Assembly (NCBI RefSeq): GCF_000023925.1
Contig: NC_013169.1
Location: 2,418,001 to 2,482,000, forward strand
DNA from: Kytococcus sedentarius DSM 20547
GTDB taxonomy: Bacteria > Actinomycetota > Actinomycetes > Actinomycetales > Dermatophilaceae
Reading direction: 5' to 3'
Length of the DNA stretch: 64,000 nt
In this document: positions 51,993 to 60,911 of the stretch, one piece after another
How positions within the stretch are numbered: the stretch's first letter is position 1
How the letters are laid out: every line of letters begins with the position of its first letter
Translations under genes and position numbers: made by a program
The notes under the pieces: model-generated
What the model was told of the DNA's origin: nothing
Seen by the model: only the letters and a program-made list of their open reading frames with translations
The model's database searches: none

Positions 51993-52616
51993 TCAATAAC
52001 GATGGCCCAGACGGGCGCGCGCGGCGTCCCACTCGGGCGCGGTCACCGCGAACACGCGGTGATCACACCACTGACCGTCGATGAAGGTGGCCCCCACCCG
52101 GACGCCCTCCTCGCGCAGGCCCAACGCGGCCACCATCGCCAGCGAGGCCTCGTTGTGCACGGCCACCGCAACCTCCACCCGGTGAAGACCCGCCGCCAGC
52201 GCGTGGTCGATCGCCAGCGCCAACGCCGTACGCCCCACACCCCGCCCGGTCACCTGACGGTCCACCCAGTAGCCCGCCGATGCGGTGCGCTGACCACCCC
52301 ATCGCACGTCACCCAGCGCCATCTCACCGGCGAGCCGCCCCCGGTGCTCGATGCCCCAGTGCACCGCGGCGCCAACAGCGGCCTGCCGCGGCACGGAGCG
52401 GACGAAGCGGTGGTAGGCCGTGCGCACCGGGGGGATGGCCCCCATCCCGGGGGCGTCGGGGTCGTCGGCGGTGCCCTCGCGCAGGTGGTCCAGGTTGTCC
52501 CGGCGCAACTGCTGGTAGGCGCGCCAGTCCGACCGCAGCAGCGGACGCAGACGCACCGGGTCGCCGGCGGCGGTCAGGCCCTCGAGGGTGACAGGCCACT
52601 CCAGTGCAGGTTTCAC
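51993..52616 (-). CDS. GNAT acetyltransferase (RimJ/RimL-like)
   Basis: 207 residues. The GNAT fold is clear: VRLRPLLRSDWRAYQQLRRD at the start, the central strand with GEMALGDVRW, acetyl-CoA motif A YWVDRQVTGRGVGRTALALA and motif B VEVAVAVHNEASLAMVAALG. It is closest to the ribosomal-protein N-terminal acetyltransferases. GTG start. It precedes the hypothetical membrane protein gene in the same direction and follows galU. Confidence 0.9.
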   Translation of the reverse strand: MKPALEWPVTLEGLTAAGDPVRLRPLLRSDWRAYQQLRRDNLDHLREGTADDPDAPGMGAIPPVRTAYHRFVRSVPRQAAVGAAVHWGIEHRGRLAGEMALGDVRWGGQRTASAGYWVDRQVTGRGVGRTALALAIDHALAAGLHRVEVAVAVHNEASLAMVAALGLREEGVRVGATFIDGQWCDHRVFAVTAPEWDAARARLGHRY

Positions 52617-52685
52617 GGTGCCCAGCCTGTCAGCAGCCCGACCGCGAGGCCCGAGCGCCGCGGTGCGGGCGCCGCGGCCCTCGCC

Positions 52686-53609
52686 TCAGGCGTCCCGGCC
52701 GGGCTGGCCCAGCTCCTGGACGTACTCGCGCAGCCAACCGTCGAACTCCTGGCCGAACTCACCGTGCGCGCGCCCCAGACGCACCACGGCCTTCAGGTAG
52801 TCCAACCGGTCACCGGTGTCATAGCGGTTGCCCCGGAAGACCACACCCCACACACCACCACCGGACTCCTCCGAGGCAGTGGCCAGCTCCTCCAACGCAT
52901 CGGTCAACTGGATCTCCCCACCCCGCCCCGGAGGGGTCTGTTCCAGCACGTCGAAGATGCTCGGGTCCAACACGTACCGCCCGATGATCGCCAGGTTGCT
53001 GGGCGCATCCGCCGGGTCGGGCTTCTCCACCAACCCCGTGATCCGCACCACCCCATCAGCGTCCGGCTCGCCCTCAGTGGCCGCACAGCCGTACAGGTTC
53101 ACCTGGTCGGCCGGCACCTCCATCAGCGCCACGACCGACCCGCCCCGCTCGGACTGCACCGCGATCATCTGCTCCAACAGGTGGTCCTGCGCACCGATGA
53201 GGTCATCACCCAGCAACACAGCGAACGGCTCGTCCCCCACGTGCGGCCGCCCGCACAGCACGGCGTGGCCCAACCCCTTGGGCTCCCCCTGGCGCACGAA
53301 GTGCGGGGCCCCCATCTCGTTGGACTTCTGCACTCGACGCAGGCGCAGGTCGTCGCCCTTCTTCTCCAGGGCCTTCTCCAGCTCCCAGTGACGGTCGAAG
53401 TGGTCCTCCAGCGCACCCTTGTTGCGCCCGGTGACCATCACCACGTTCTCCACCCCCGCGCGCACGGCCTCCTCCATCACGTACTGGATAGCGGGCTTGT
53501 CCACCACCGGCAGCATCTCCTTGGGGATGGCCTTGGTGGCGGGCAGGAAACGAGTTCCCAACCCAGCCACGGGGATCACTGCCTTGCGGACCGGACGTCG
53601 CGTGTTCAT
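52686..53609 (-). CDS. galU: UTP-glucose-1-phosphate uridylyltransferase
   Basis: 307 residues. Makes UDP-glucose for glycolipids, wall polymers and trehalose. Nucleotide motif GLGTRFLPATKAIPKEMLPV, then KPAIQYVMEEAVRAG, and active-site segments LGDDLIGAQ and GLVEKPDPADAPSNLA are intact. Family length is about 290-310. TACGGT lies 6 nt before the ATG, with no ribosome-binding site. Divergent from the folate gene at 53713, a classic actinobacterial arrangement. Confidence 0.96.
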   Translation of the reverse strand: MNTRRPVRKAVIPVAGLGTRFLPATKAIPKEMLPVVDKPAIQYVMEEAVRAGVENVVMVTGRNKGALEDHFDRHWELEKALEKKGDDLRLRRVQKSNEMGAPHFVRQGEPKGLGHAVLCGRPHVGDEPFAVLLGDDLIGAQDHLLEQMIAVQSERGGSVVALMEVPADQVNLYGCAATEGEPDADGVVRITGLVEKPDPADAPSNLAIIGRYVLDPSIFDVLEQTPPGRGGEIQLTDALEELATASEESGGGVWGVVFRGNRYDTGDRLDYLKAVVRLGRAHGEFGQEFDGWLREYVQELGQPGRDA

Positions 53610-53712
53610 GGGCTCACCGTAGGGGAAGCCGCCGACAACCGCTCCCCACACCGCTGCACGCATCCGGCCACCTGTCCCGACCACCACCCCGGGCCGCGCC
53701 ATACTGCGGGGC

Positions 53713-54309
53713 ATGAGCACCCCCATCGGAGGTCTGGACCTGCCCGACGACAAGAAGGAGGCGCGGCGGGTGGTGCGTGCAGCGCGCCGCGAATGGCGCG
53801 CTGCCGGGCGACACCGCATCGACGGCGAGTCGCTGGCCGCCCACGGTGTGCAGCTCGTACGCGAGAGCGGGGCGTGCACGGTCACGCTGTTCGCGGCCTG
53901 GGACGTCGAGCCGCCGACCGCCCACCTCACCCGGGCCCTGCTCGATGCGGGGGTGCGCGTCCTGGTGCCCCTCACCCTGCCCTCGTTGGCGCTGGACTGG
54001 GCCGAGGTGCGCGCCTGTCCCGAGGGCGACGTGGTGGGCGAGGAGGACCTGGACCTGGGCCCCCCGCTGGGCCTGGACGGCATCGCCGGGGCCGACCTCG
54101 TGCTGACCCCGGGACTGGCTGTGGACCAGCGCGGGGTGCGGCTGGGCCAGGGGGGTGGCTGCTACGACCGTGCGCTCCCCCGGCGGCGTGAGGGGGTGAA
54201 GGTGGTGACCGTGCTGCACGATGCGGAGCTGGTGCCCTCGCTGCCCAGCGAGCCGCACGACCTGCCGGTGGACGGGGTGCTGCGACCCTCGGGCGTGACC
54301 TGGTTCTGA
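53713..54309 (+). CDS. 5-formyltetrahydrofolate cyclo-ligase
   Basis: 198 residues. Converts 5-formyl-THF to 5,10-methenyl-THF with ATP, recycling folate. The basic start (KKEARRVVRAARREWRAAGR) binds phosphate, and the ATP/substrate loop RLGQGGGCYDRAL is the family signature; the C-terminal VDGVLRPSGVTWF is typical. CATACT lies 7 nt before the ATG (leaderless). Followed by fmdB. Confidence 0.94.
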   Translation: MSTPIGGLDLPDDKKEARRVVRAARREWRAAGRHRIDGESLAAHGVQLVRESGACTVTLFAAWDVEPPTAHLTRALLDAGVRVLVPLTLPSLALDWAEVRACPEGDVVGEEDLDLGPPLGLDGIAGADLVLTPGLAVDQRGVRLGQGGGCYDRALPRRREGVKVVTVLHDAELVPSLPSEPHDLPVDGVLRPSGVTWF

Positions 54310-54411
54310 GGCGCGGGCGTTGGCGGGTGGTTGAACCCGCCGTGGGCGTGGGCGGTCCCGCCCGACGGATGCCGCAGGGCGGCCCTGCTCGACGGATTAC
54401 GATCTGCCCCC

Positions 54412-54684
54412 ATGCCCACCTACTCCTACGCCTGCACCGCGTGCGACAACGCGTTCGACATCTCGCAGAAGATCACCGACGACGCCCTCACCACCTGTCC
54501 CAAGTGCGAGGGGCGCCTGCGGAAGGTCTACGGCTCGGTCGGGGTGACCTTCAAGGGCGGTGGCTTCTACCGCACCGACAGCCGCGTCGGCGGGTCCGGT
54601 GGCTCCGGCGGGTCGGACTCCGGTTCGTCGAGCAGCTCCAGCAGTTCGGGCTCCGGTTCGTCGAGCAGCTCCAGCAGCGACTGA
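54412..54684 (+). CDS. FmdB-family zinc ribbon protein
   Basis: 90 residues. The zinc ribbon has two Cys pairs, CTACD and CPKCEG, starting MPTYSYACTACDNAFDISQK. A Gly/Ser tail of about 30 residues follows (mostly SSSSS and SGG), probably disordered. FmdB proteins are small putative regulators of unknown target. TACGAT lies 8 nt before the ATG. A repeated hairpin follows the stop. Confidence 0.92.
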   Translation: MPTYSYACTACDNAFDISQKITDDALTTCPKCEGRLRKVYGSVGVTFKGGGFYRTDSRVGGSGGSGGSDSGSSSSSSSSGSGSSSSSSSD

Positions 54685-54695
54685 GCCCACCCGCA

Positions 54696-54763
54696 CCGCG
54701 CCAGACCCACTCCACCGCGCCACAGCACGGCCAAGCACACCCCGCGCGGCGGAGTGGGTCTGG
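54696..54763. repeat. Intergenic repeat, copy 1
   Basis: Shares three blocks with 60296-60352 at identical spacing: CCGCGCCA, CCACCGCGCCACAGCACGG and CCCGCGCGGCGG. The ends form a long stem, CCAGACCCACTCC (54701-54713) with its complement (54751-54763), extended inward by CCGCGC/GCGCGG. It lies right after fmdB and may also act as its terminator. Confidence 0.7.
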
Positions 54764-54936
54764 GGCGGTGAAGAAGCCCTGGGGCGGCTGGACGGCAGCG
54801 CGGCGGGGCGTCCACGGGGGCCCGGGCTGTGGTCCGTCCCGGGCCGCCGACCGCCCGTCCACAGGGGGCGTCCCCAGGCGGTTCTCTGCCGCAGACGCCC
54901 GCAGCAGGATCCCTCCTGAGACCACCAGGAGGACCC

Positions 54937-55593
54937 ATGAACCCCTTCCGCCGGCGCACCCGAGAGCGCACCCCCAGCCCGACCGACCGCGCCCCCGCCC
55001 ACCGGGTGCGTCGATGGCGCCGCGTGGCCGCCGTCCTGTGCGGCGCCCTGGCCGTAGGCGCCGGGGTCCAGGCCGCTGCACCTGCACCGCCGGTCACCAC
55101 GGAAGTGCTCGTCGCGGATGCCGAGATCGCCCCCGGCACCACCCTCACCGCCGAGCACCTGCGCACGATCGAGCTGCCCGAGGGTGCCGCGGCCTGGGAC
55201 GCCGGTTCCGTGGAGGAGCTGACGGGCCGCACCGTGACCATCCCCCTGGCTCCCGGCGACCCGGTCACACCCCGCAGCGTCCTGCCCGCCGGCGAGCAGA
55301 TCCCCGGGGGCCGGGAGCTGATCTTCCTGCCCGTGCTCGACCCGCCGGTGCTCGCTGCCGCCCACCCCGGGAGCACGGTGCGCTTGGTCGACCGCACCAC
55401 CGGGGAGACCCTCGCCGACCGGGCCACCGTGCGCTCCACCGCGCCCATCGACCCCGATGCGGTGGACTCCCTGGGCGGCCTGTGGCTGGAACTCACTCCC
55501 GCACAGTCCGATGCGGTCGCATCGGCCGGGGTGCAGACCGGCAGCCAGGAGGGGGCGGTGGCCGTCTCGCTGGTGCGGTCCCCACAGGAGTGA
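54937..55593 (+). CDS. SAF-domain secreted/membrane protein (CpaB/FlgA-like)
   Basis: 218 residues. A cytoplasmic Arg-rich start, one membrane helix (VAAVLCGALAVGAGVQAAA), then a SAF domain (VLVADAEIAPGTTLTAEHLR, then TVTIPLAPGDPVTPRSVLP) and a C-terminal region rich in Val. SAF domains occur in pilus assembly protein CpaB and flagellar FlgA. AGGAGGACCC precedes the ATG, a strong ribosome-binding site. It is alone, not in a pilus operon, so the role is open. Confidence 0.82.
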   Translation: MNPFRRRTRERTPSPTDRAPAHRVRRWRRVAAVLCGALAVGAGVQAAAPAPPVTTEVLVADAEIAPGTTLTAEHLRTIELPEGAAAWDAGSVEELTGRTVTIPLAPGDPVTPRSVLPAGEQIPGGRELIFLPVLDPPVLAAAHPGSTVRLVDRTTGETLADRATVRSTAPIDPDAVDSLGGLWLELTPAQSDAVASAGVQTGSQEGAVAVSLVRSPQE

Positions 55594-55734
55594 GCAGACA
55601 GGGGTCGAGCGCGGGCTCGAGGACGTGATGCACGACGCACGCGAATCCGCGACCTGACGGGCCGGCGGGCAGTAAGGTTACGGCGTTTGACCCCCCGCAG
55701 GAGGGGTCGCCCCCCTCACACTAGGAGAACCACC

Positions 55735-56112
55735 ATGCAGGGCTTCAAGGACTTCATCATGCGCGGCAACGTCGTCGAGCTGGCCGTCGCCGTGGTCATC
55801 GGCAGCGCCTTCGCCGCCGTGGTCAACAAGGTCGTCGAGAACCTGATCGACCCGATCCTCGCCGCCATCGGTGGCGCCGACGCCGCCGGTCTCGGCTTCC
55901 ACCTGCGCGAGGGCAACCCGGCGACCTTCATGGACTTCGGCGCCATCCTCACCGCGCTGATCACCTTCCTGATCACCGCCGCCGTCGTGTACTACGCCTT
56001 CGTCATGCCGATGAACAAGTTCAACGAGCGTCGTGGCGTCTTGGCCGCCCAGACCGACTCCGAGGTGCTGGCCGAGATCCGCGACCTGCTGAAGACCAAC
56101 CGCGGTCTGTGA
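55735..56112 (+). CDS. mscL: Large-conductance mechanosensitive channel
   Basis: 125 residues. The pore protein that opens under turgor shock. Start MQGFKDFIMRGNVVELAVAV and the first helix with its glycines (IGSAFAAVVNKVVENLIDPI), an external loop, a second helix (ILTALITFLITAAVVYYAFV) and a charged C-terminal bundle are all present. Usual length 120-150. AGGAG is 8 nt before the ATG. A stem-loop follows. Confidence 0.96.
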   Translation: MQGFKDFIMRGNVVELAVAVVIGSAFAAVVNKVVENLIDPILAAIGGADAAGLGFHLREGNPATFMDFGAILTALITFLITAAVVYYAFVMPMNKFNERRGVLAAQTDSEVLAEIRDLLKTNRGL

Positions 56113-56160
56113 TCCACCCGGGTCGGTGATCCCCAACCACCCGGTGCCGCGCACCGAGCC

Positions 56161-56196
56161 GACGCCGCAGTGACCCGAAGAGGGCACTGCGGCGTC
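56161..56196 (+). terminator. Stem-loop after mscL
   Basis: GACGCCGCAGTG pairs perfectly with its complement across a 12-nt loop that can itself form CCC/GGG. It lies 48 nt after the mscL stop, with no T run. Confidence 0.7.
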
Positions 56197-56243
56197 GTCG
56201 CGTGCCGGGCGTGAACCGTTGCTGTGGCCGGCGCCGGCCCAGG

Positions 56244-56525
56244 TCAACCCCAGTGCGGCGGGCGGTCCTCCAGCCACCGGCGGTCCTCGGCGCCCAGCGG
56301 ACGCTCACTGACCACCCGAGGGGACGACCGCTCGGCACCCGCAGCCGACTGGGACGGCCCTGCTCGCTCGGGGCCGCGCTCCCCATCGACCCCCGTCCTC
56401 GATGCGGGGCGCTTGCGCGCCGGGGGGACGCCCCCCTCATCGAGGGTCGGGGTCGAGTCCTCCCAGGTGGGGTCCGCCGCATCGGAGGTGGGCGGGGCGA
56501 CCACCCGCCGGGGGCGCCGGGTCAC
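56244..56525 (-). CDS. Small hypothetical protein coupled to helicase-like gene
   Basis: 93 residues. Its GTG overlaps the stop of the large gene upstream (GTGA). Mostly charged and disordered (DAADPTWEDSTPTLDEGG, PPARKRPA) with a compact end VSERPLGAEDRRWLEDRPPHWG shortened to its last part here. The end looks like a docking motif. No family recognised. Confidence 0.5.
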   Translation of the reverse strand: MTRRPRRVVAPPTSDAADPTWEDSTPTLDEGGVPPARKRPASRTGVDGERGPERAGPSQSAAGAERSSPRVVSERPLGAEDRRWLEDRPPHWG

Positions 56526-59500
56526 GTCCGACGGCCCGCCTGCTGCGCCGCAGCGCGCAGCACGCTGTTGCGCACCCGCATCGCCTCGCGGCCCAGGTCG
56601 CGGTGCAGGTCGAGGCTGGAGACCGGCTCCACCAGCCACCCGGCGCGACGCAGCTGCTCGGGCCACACGCGCACGTGGGCGTCGACCTCCAGGCCCTCGG
56701 CACTGATCGGCTCGTCGAAGACCACCGTCGTGATCTCCGGTCGCCGCGGCCCGGGCGCCAGGTGCAGCATCCACCCCAGCAGCGGGTGGTGCACCGGACG
56801 GACCACCAGGCCCTCGGCGCGCAGCCGCCGTGCGAAGCGGGCGTGCAGCGGCGGCAGCGCGTCCTCCCCCACCGCCTTGTCGGCCACCGGCGGCGCGTCG
56901 AACCAGCGCGTCAGCAGTCCGCCGGCGCTGTCCGGCACGGACCGGGCCGCACGCAGCTCCTGGTCGGAGGCGCGCGTGACCACCAGCTTCATGGAGCGTC
57001 GCGCGCGGCGAAGCACCGGCAGCACGGCAGGCAGGCTGCCCGGCTGCGCCACGGCATCGCCCAGCAGGTCACCGTGGCCGTCGGCCAAAACGATCACCAC
57101 GTCGGCCGTCGTGCGGCGGGCGCGGCGCCAAGAACGCACCACCACGTTGCCCCGCACACCCGGCGAGTAGTGGTCGCCGGTGAGGTGCTGCGCCAGACGG
57201 TGGCGCCACCAGACCGCCTCGGCCTCGGTGGGGGGCGTGACGAGCACCGACTGGGTGCCCGACGGGCGCGCCAGCGCCGAACGCACCAGGTCCCACACCA
57301 CCTGCGGCACGGCCTCCTGCTCCACCACCTGACGGTGGCGGGCCGACGGCGCCAGCCCCGGCACGGCGGCCAACGGGGTGCGGCCGGGCACCGGCGGCTC
57401 GAGGTCCGCCGAGAGGTGCCGCCAGGAAGTGGTCAGGCCCAGCTGCGGGACGCGGCGCGACAGCACGGTCCACGCTGACTCCCCCGGCACGGTGCCCACC
57501 GGGCGGCCCGGGGTGCTCGGCTCGGGCTCGGTGACCTCCGGGGTCTCGGGGTCGCCGAAGCCCACGAACGCCTGCACGCGGCCCAGCACCCCCGCGACCC
57601 GGGCCGGGGCCAGGCTCGTGAGGTCGTCCACCAGCCCCAGGTCCAGGCGGGCGGTGGGCGGCAGGGCGTCGGCCACCGTCCACGGCGAGGCCAGCACCAC
57701 GGGTGTCAGCGCCCGCATCACGTCCGGGGCGCGACGCCACCACTCGGCCATGCTCCACGGTCCGTCGCGACGCGCGGCCTCCAGCAGCGCCGCCGCGCGG
57801 CGGGTGCGGCCGATGGTCGCGCGGGCACGGTGGACCGTCTCGGCCACCGCCTCCCGCGCCGCGGTGTGCGATGCGGTGACCGCCCGGTCGAGCTCGGCCA
57901 CCGAGGCCAGGGCCGCCTCGCGGTCGAACTGCGCGAGAGCCGGCTCCGACCGGCCGATCAGCTCCAGCACCGCGCGCACCCAGACGTGCTCCACCTCGGC
58001 ACCCACCCGCTCCACGGGGACCGACCGGCGGGCGAGCTCCCGCAGCACGGCGCCGAAGCCGCGGCCGGTGAGCTCACGCCATCGGGGGGAGACCTCCGGG
58101 AGCAGCGCGGCACGGTCAGGACGCGCAGCCAGGCGCTCCATGCGGGTCTGCAGGGACGCGAGGTCGGCGGCGAGCAGGTCGTCACCCGGGCCGCCGGAGA
58201 GGTGCTGCTGGAACCACACCACGTCGGTCGAGACGGTCTCGAAGCGCTCGGCCACCTCGGTCAGCTCGGTGCCCACGGGCTCCACGGTGGCGGCGGCGTC
58301 CCGGCCCGGCCACCCGGCCAGCCGGTGCCAGGTGGCCGCGGCCTGGGCGACGGCCTCCGCCACGCCCTCCTCCGGCTCGGTGCCCCGTGCCTGCAGGTGC
58401 TTGCGCACGCGGGTGCGGATGCGCCCCGCCTGCAGCGACCCGACGGAGACCGGCGAGTGGCGGCCGTGCGCCGCCGCCCAGACGTCCAGGTCCTGGTCGA
58501 ACACGTCGGCACCGAAACGGCGCATGGCCAGGCGGACCGCGCGGGCCAGCCGCAGCAGACGCTGCCCCTCGGTGAGGCTCGTCACCTCGGGCACATCCAG
58601 CGCCCGGGCGATCGGCGCCAGCTCCTCCCGGGTGCGTTGGAGCACGCCTCCGCCCAGGCGCTCGGCCACGGCGAGCAGGCGGCCGGCGTCCTCCTCGTCC
58701 TCGGCGTGCACGCCGAACCACGGGTCCTCCTGGCTGCGCACCTCCCACGCCCCGCGGGCGGCGAGGTCCACGATGTCCTGCTGCACGGCCGGCAGGTCGG
58801 CCACTGACACGCGCTGCACCACCTCGTCCTCGAGGGGCACCACGATCGAGGGCGGATGGGGGAGGCCGGCCAGGGCTGCCAGGCGCTGGTGCAGGTCGTG
58901 CACGCTCACGCCCCAGGGGTGTCGCTTGTCGTGCAGCATCGCGCTGTGGTCACGGTGCGCGGTCAGGGCTGCGTCGAGGGCCTCCCGCGATGGGTCGGCC
59001 GTCCGCCGGGGCAGGGTCAGGCCGGCGATGACCCTGTCCAGTGCCGCCATCAGCGCCGCGTGCTGCTCACCCTGCTCCTGGCGCGTACGAGCGACGTCCC
59101 ACGCGGCCGGCACCTCCGGACCCACCCAGTTGTCGATGACGGCGCCCACCTGGCGGCGGATCGACTCGTCCGGCGCGGCGAGCAGCACCGCCTGCTCGCG
59201 GGCGACCGCATCGGCCACCAGCGCGGAGCGGAGGCTGGTGCGACCGGTGCCGGGGCGGGCCTCGACGAGCACGTCCTGACCGGCGGCCACCAGGTCGACC
59301 ACGCGCAACCCCATCGAGTCCAGCGGGCAGACGACGTTGCGGGTGACACCGGCCACCTGGGGCAGGTGCGGGGCGACGGCGCCCGAGCTGCGACCGGCGG
59401 CGGCCGAGGCCAGCAGACCCAGCGCGCGGGAAGGGTCTGCGGCCACCTCGGCGAGGTCCGCGATGCCGGCGTCCTTGGAGTAGGTCGTGCTGGCCAGGTG

Positions 59501-60109
59501 CTGTCCGGAGCGGACCGCGAAGCCCGGCACCGCACGGCAGAGCATCTCCAGGTGGCGCAGCAGGGGCTCGTCGGTGCGGGCGTGTAGGCGGTCGACCATC
59601 TCGGCCAGCACCACCGAGTCGAGGTCCACCCCGTGCGAGACGCGCAGGAAGCGCAGGAGGGCCGGGTTGACCTCCGGCACGCCGGTGAGGGCGATCTCGG
59701 CCTCCGTGCGGGAGCTGTCCGTGAAGCTCACCCGCGCCGGGCGGAGCACCACCGGCGCGGAGGGGGCCTGCGTGCCGGGGACGTCCCAGGTGGCCAGACC
59801 GGAGGTGACGAAGCAGGTGGTGAGCCCCCAGTCCTCCTCCATCTCCTGCGCCCGGTCCGCGATGGCGGTGACCACGCCCAAGGCGCGTTCCCGCGGCCCG
59901 GGGGCGCGCACGAGGTCGCTGAGGAGGACCGGCTGGCCGGAGAGCAGCTTGGCCACCCCGCCGGGGTGGGCGGCCACCAGGTCCAGTGCGAGCCCGGGCC
60001 GGGTACCCCAGATCAGGCTGTTGCGCCCACCGGCGTCCGCGAGGGCCGCCGACCAGGCGGAGGCGGTGGTGCGGCCGATGGGTGTGTGGGGCTGGGGCAC
60101 GGTGCTCAC
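56522..60109 (-). CDS. Large helicase-like protein with altered P-loop
   Basis: 1195 residues. The first 250 resemble the DUF4011-type N-terminus of SF1-like helicases (NSLIWGTRPGLALDLVAAHP, then LSGQPVLLSDLVRAPG). At the usual Walker A position it reads VEARPGTGRTSL, with Arg290 instead of the P-loop Lys. A long helical middle follows, and near the end a SF1 C-terminal-like region (LVTPPTEAEAVWWRHRLAQH, TTADVVIVLADG, LRRARRSMKLVVTR) without clear catalytic acids. A GTG start 6 nt after TACCCT is chosen. It probably binds but may not hydrolyse ATP; role unknown. Confidence 0.75.
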   Translation of the reverse strand: MSTVPQPHTPIGRTTASAWSAALADAGGRNSLIWGTRPGLALDLVAAHPGGVAKLLSGQPVLLSDLVRAPGPRERALGVVTAIADRAQEMEEDWGLTTCFVTSGLATWDVPGTQAPSAPVVLRPARVSFTDSSRTEAEIALTGVPEVNPALLRFLRVSHGVDLDSVVLAEMVDRLHARTDEPLLRHLEMLCRAVPGFAVRSGQHLASTTYSKDAGIADLAEVAADPSRALGLLASAAAGRSSGAVAPHLPQVAGVTRNVVCPLDSMGLRVVDLVAAGQDVLVEARPGTGRTSLRSALVADAVAREQAVLLAAPDESIRRQVGAVIDNWVGPEVPAAWDVARTRQEQGEQHAALMAALDRVIAGLTLPRRTADPSREALDAALTAHRDHSAMLHDKRHPWGVSVHDLHQRLAALAGLPHPPSIVVPLEDEVVQRVSVADLPAVQQDIVDLAARGAWEVRSQEDPWFGVHAEDEEDAGRLLAVAERLGGGVLQRTREELAPIARALDVPEVTSLTEGQRLLRLARAVRLAMRRFGADVFDQDLDVWAAAHGRHSPVSVGSLQAGRIRTRVRKHLQARGTEPEEGVAEAVAQAAATWHRLAGWPGRDAAATVEPVGTELTEVAERFETVSTDVVWFQQHLSGGPGDDLLAADLASLQTRMERLAARPDRAALLPEVSPRWRELTGRGFGAVLRELARRSVPVERVGAEVEHVWVRAVLELIGRSEPALAQFDREAALASVAELDRAVTASHTAAREAVAETVHRARATIGRTRRAAALLEAARRDGPWSMAEWWRRAPDVMRALTPVVLASPWTVADALPPTARLDLGLVDDLTSLAPARVAGVLGRVQAFVGFGDPETPEVTEPEPSTPGRPVGTVPGESAWTVLSRRVPQLGLTTSWRHLSADLEPPVPGRTPLAAVPGLAPSARHRQVVEQEAVPQVVWDLVRSALARPSGTQSVLVTPPTEAEAVWWRHRLAQHLTGDHYSPGVRGNVVVRSWRRARRTTADVVIVLADGHGDLLGDAVAQPGSLPAVLPVLRRARRSMKLVVTRASDQELRAARSVPDSAGGLLTRWFDAPPVADKAVGEDALPPLHARFARRLRAEGLVVRPVHHPLLGWMLHLAPGPRRPEITTVVFDEPISAEGLEVDAHVRVWPEQLRRAGWLVEPVSSLDLHRDLGREAMRVRNSVLRAAAQQAGRRT

Positions 60110-60175
60110 CCCAGCAGGGTAGTTGGCCCGGCGGTCGTAGACTGTGCCACCGCGCCCGGCACCGTTCGGGCGCAC

Positions 60176-60250
60176 GCCCTCGTAGCTCAGGGGAAGAGCA
60201 CTTCTCTCCTAAAGAAGGTGTCGCAGGTTCGAATCCTGCCGGGGGCACCA
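60176..60250 (+). tRNA. tRNA-Arg (anticodon CCT)
   Basis: A cloverleaf with acceptor GCCCTCG/CGGGGGC, D-arm GCTC-AGGGGAA-GAGC, anticodon loop CTCCTAA giving CCT, T-arm GCAGG-TTCGAAT-CCTGC, discriminator A and encoded CCA. It reads the rare codon AGG. It is divergent from the helicase-like gene. Confidence 0.94.
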
Positions 60251-60295
60251 CCTGCGCCGGGGCCGGTTCCCGCCACCGCGCCCCCGCGCTCCCCG

Positions 60296-60352
60296 CCGCG
60301 CCAAGACTGCCCCACCGCGCCACAGCACGGTGGAGTGAGTCCCGCGCGGCGG
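60296..60352. repeat. Intergenic repeat, copy 2
   Basis: Second copy of the element at 54696 with the same three blocks at the same spacing. Here the stem is TGCCCC-A-CCGCGC with GCGCGG-C-GGGGCA: the variable part differs from copy 1 but pairing is kept. Confidence 0.7.
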
Positions 60353-60446
60353 GGCACACGCCAGGGCCCCGCCACCTCAGGGGTGACGGGGCCCGTGACT
60401 CTCCTGCATCACGCGCTCAGCGGGTGGCCGAGCGGCGCCGCTGGAG

Positions 60447-60911
60447 TCAGTCGACCTCGGCGGCGAGCTTCTCGAGGCTGTCCTCGAGACCCTCCTTGGG
60501 GACCAGCGGGAAGCCGATGTTCTGCAACAGGGCCTCGTCGGTGACCTCGCTCCAGTCGTAGGTCACCGAGACCAGCGTGGAATCGGGGCCCTGGGACTCG
60601 AGGGTCCAGACCCACTCCCAGCCGGGCGGCTCGGTGCCGGCCGGGGCGGTCTTCCAGGCCAGACGCTGGTTCTTGGCGTACCCGGTGACGTGGTTGTCCA
60701 CCTGGTACTCGCCGCCCATGTGCTCACCCTCCATGTTCATGGTGAACACCTGGCCGACGTCGCTGATGCGGTCGCCGTGGTCCACGGACCGGACGAAACC
60801 GGAGCCGTCGAGCTTCACGTGGTTCTCGGGCAGCGACAGGACCTCGAAGATCGCCTCGGTCGAGGCCGGGATCTCGCGCTCTGCGCTGATGCTGGTGGGC
60901 TTGTCGTTCAT
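60447..60911 (-). CDS. SRPBCC (START-like) family protein
   Basis: 154 residues. A ligand-binding helix-grip fold: ISAEREIPASTEAIFEVLSL at the start (the typical SRPBCC opening), a beta sheet in the middle (VFTMNMEGEHMGGEYQVDNH, LAWKTAPAGTEPPGWEWVW) and a long final helix. Binds a hydrophobic ligand; identity unknown. A strong AGGAGGTG precedes the ATG. Confidence 0.85.
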   Translation of the reverse strand: MNDKPTSISAEREIPASTEAIFEVLSLPENHVKLDGSGFVRSVDHGDRISDVGQVFTMNMEGEHMGGEYQVDNHVTGYAKNQRLAWKTAPAGTEPPGWEWVWTLESQGPDSTLVSVTYDWSEVTDEALLQNIGFPLVPKEGLEDSLEKLAAEVD

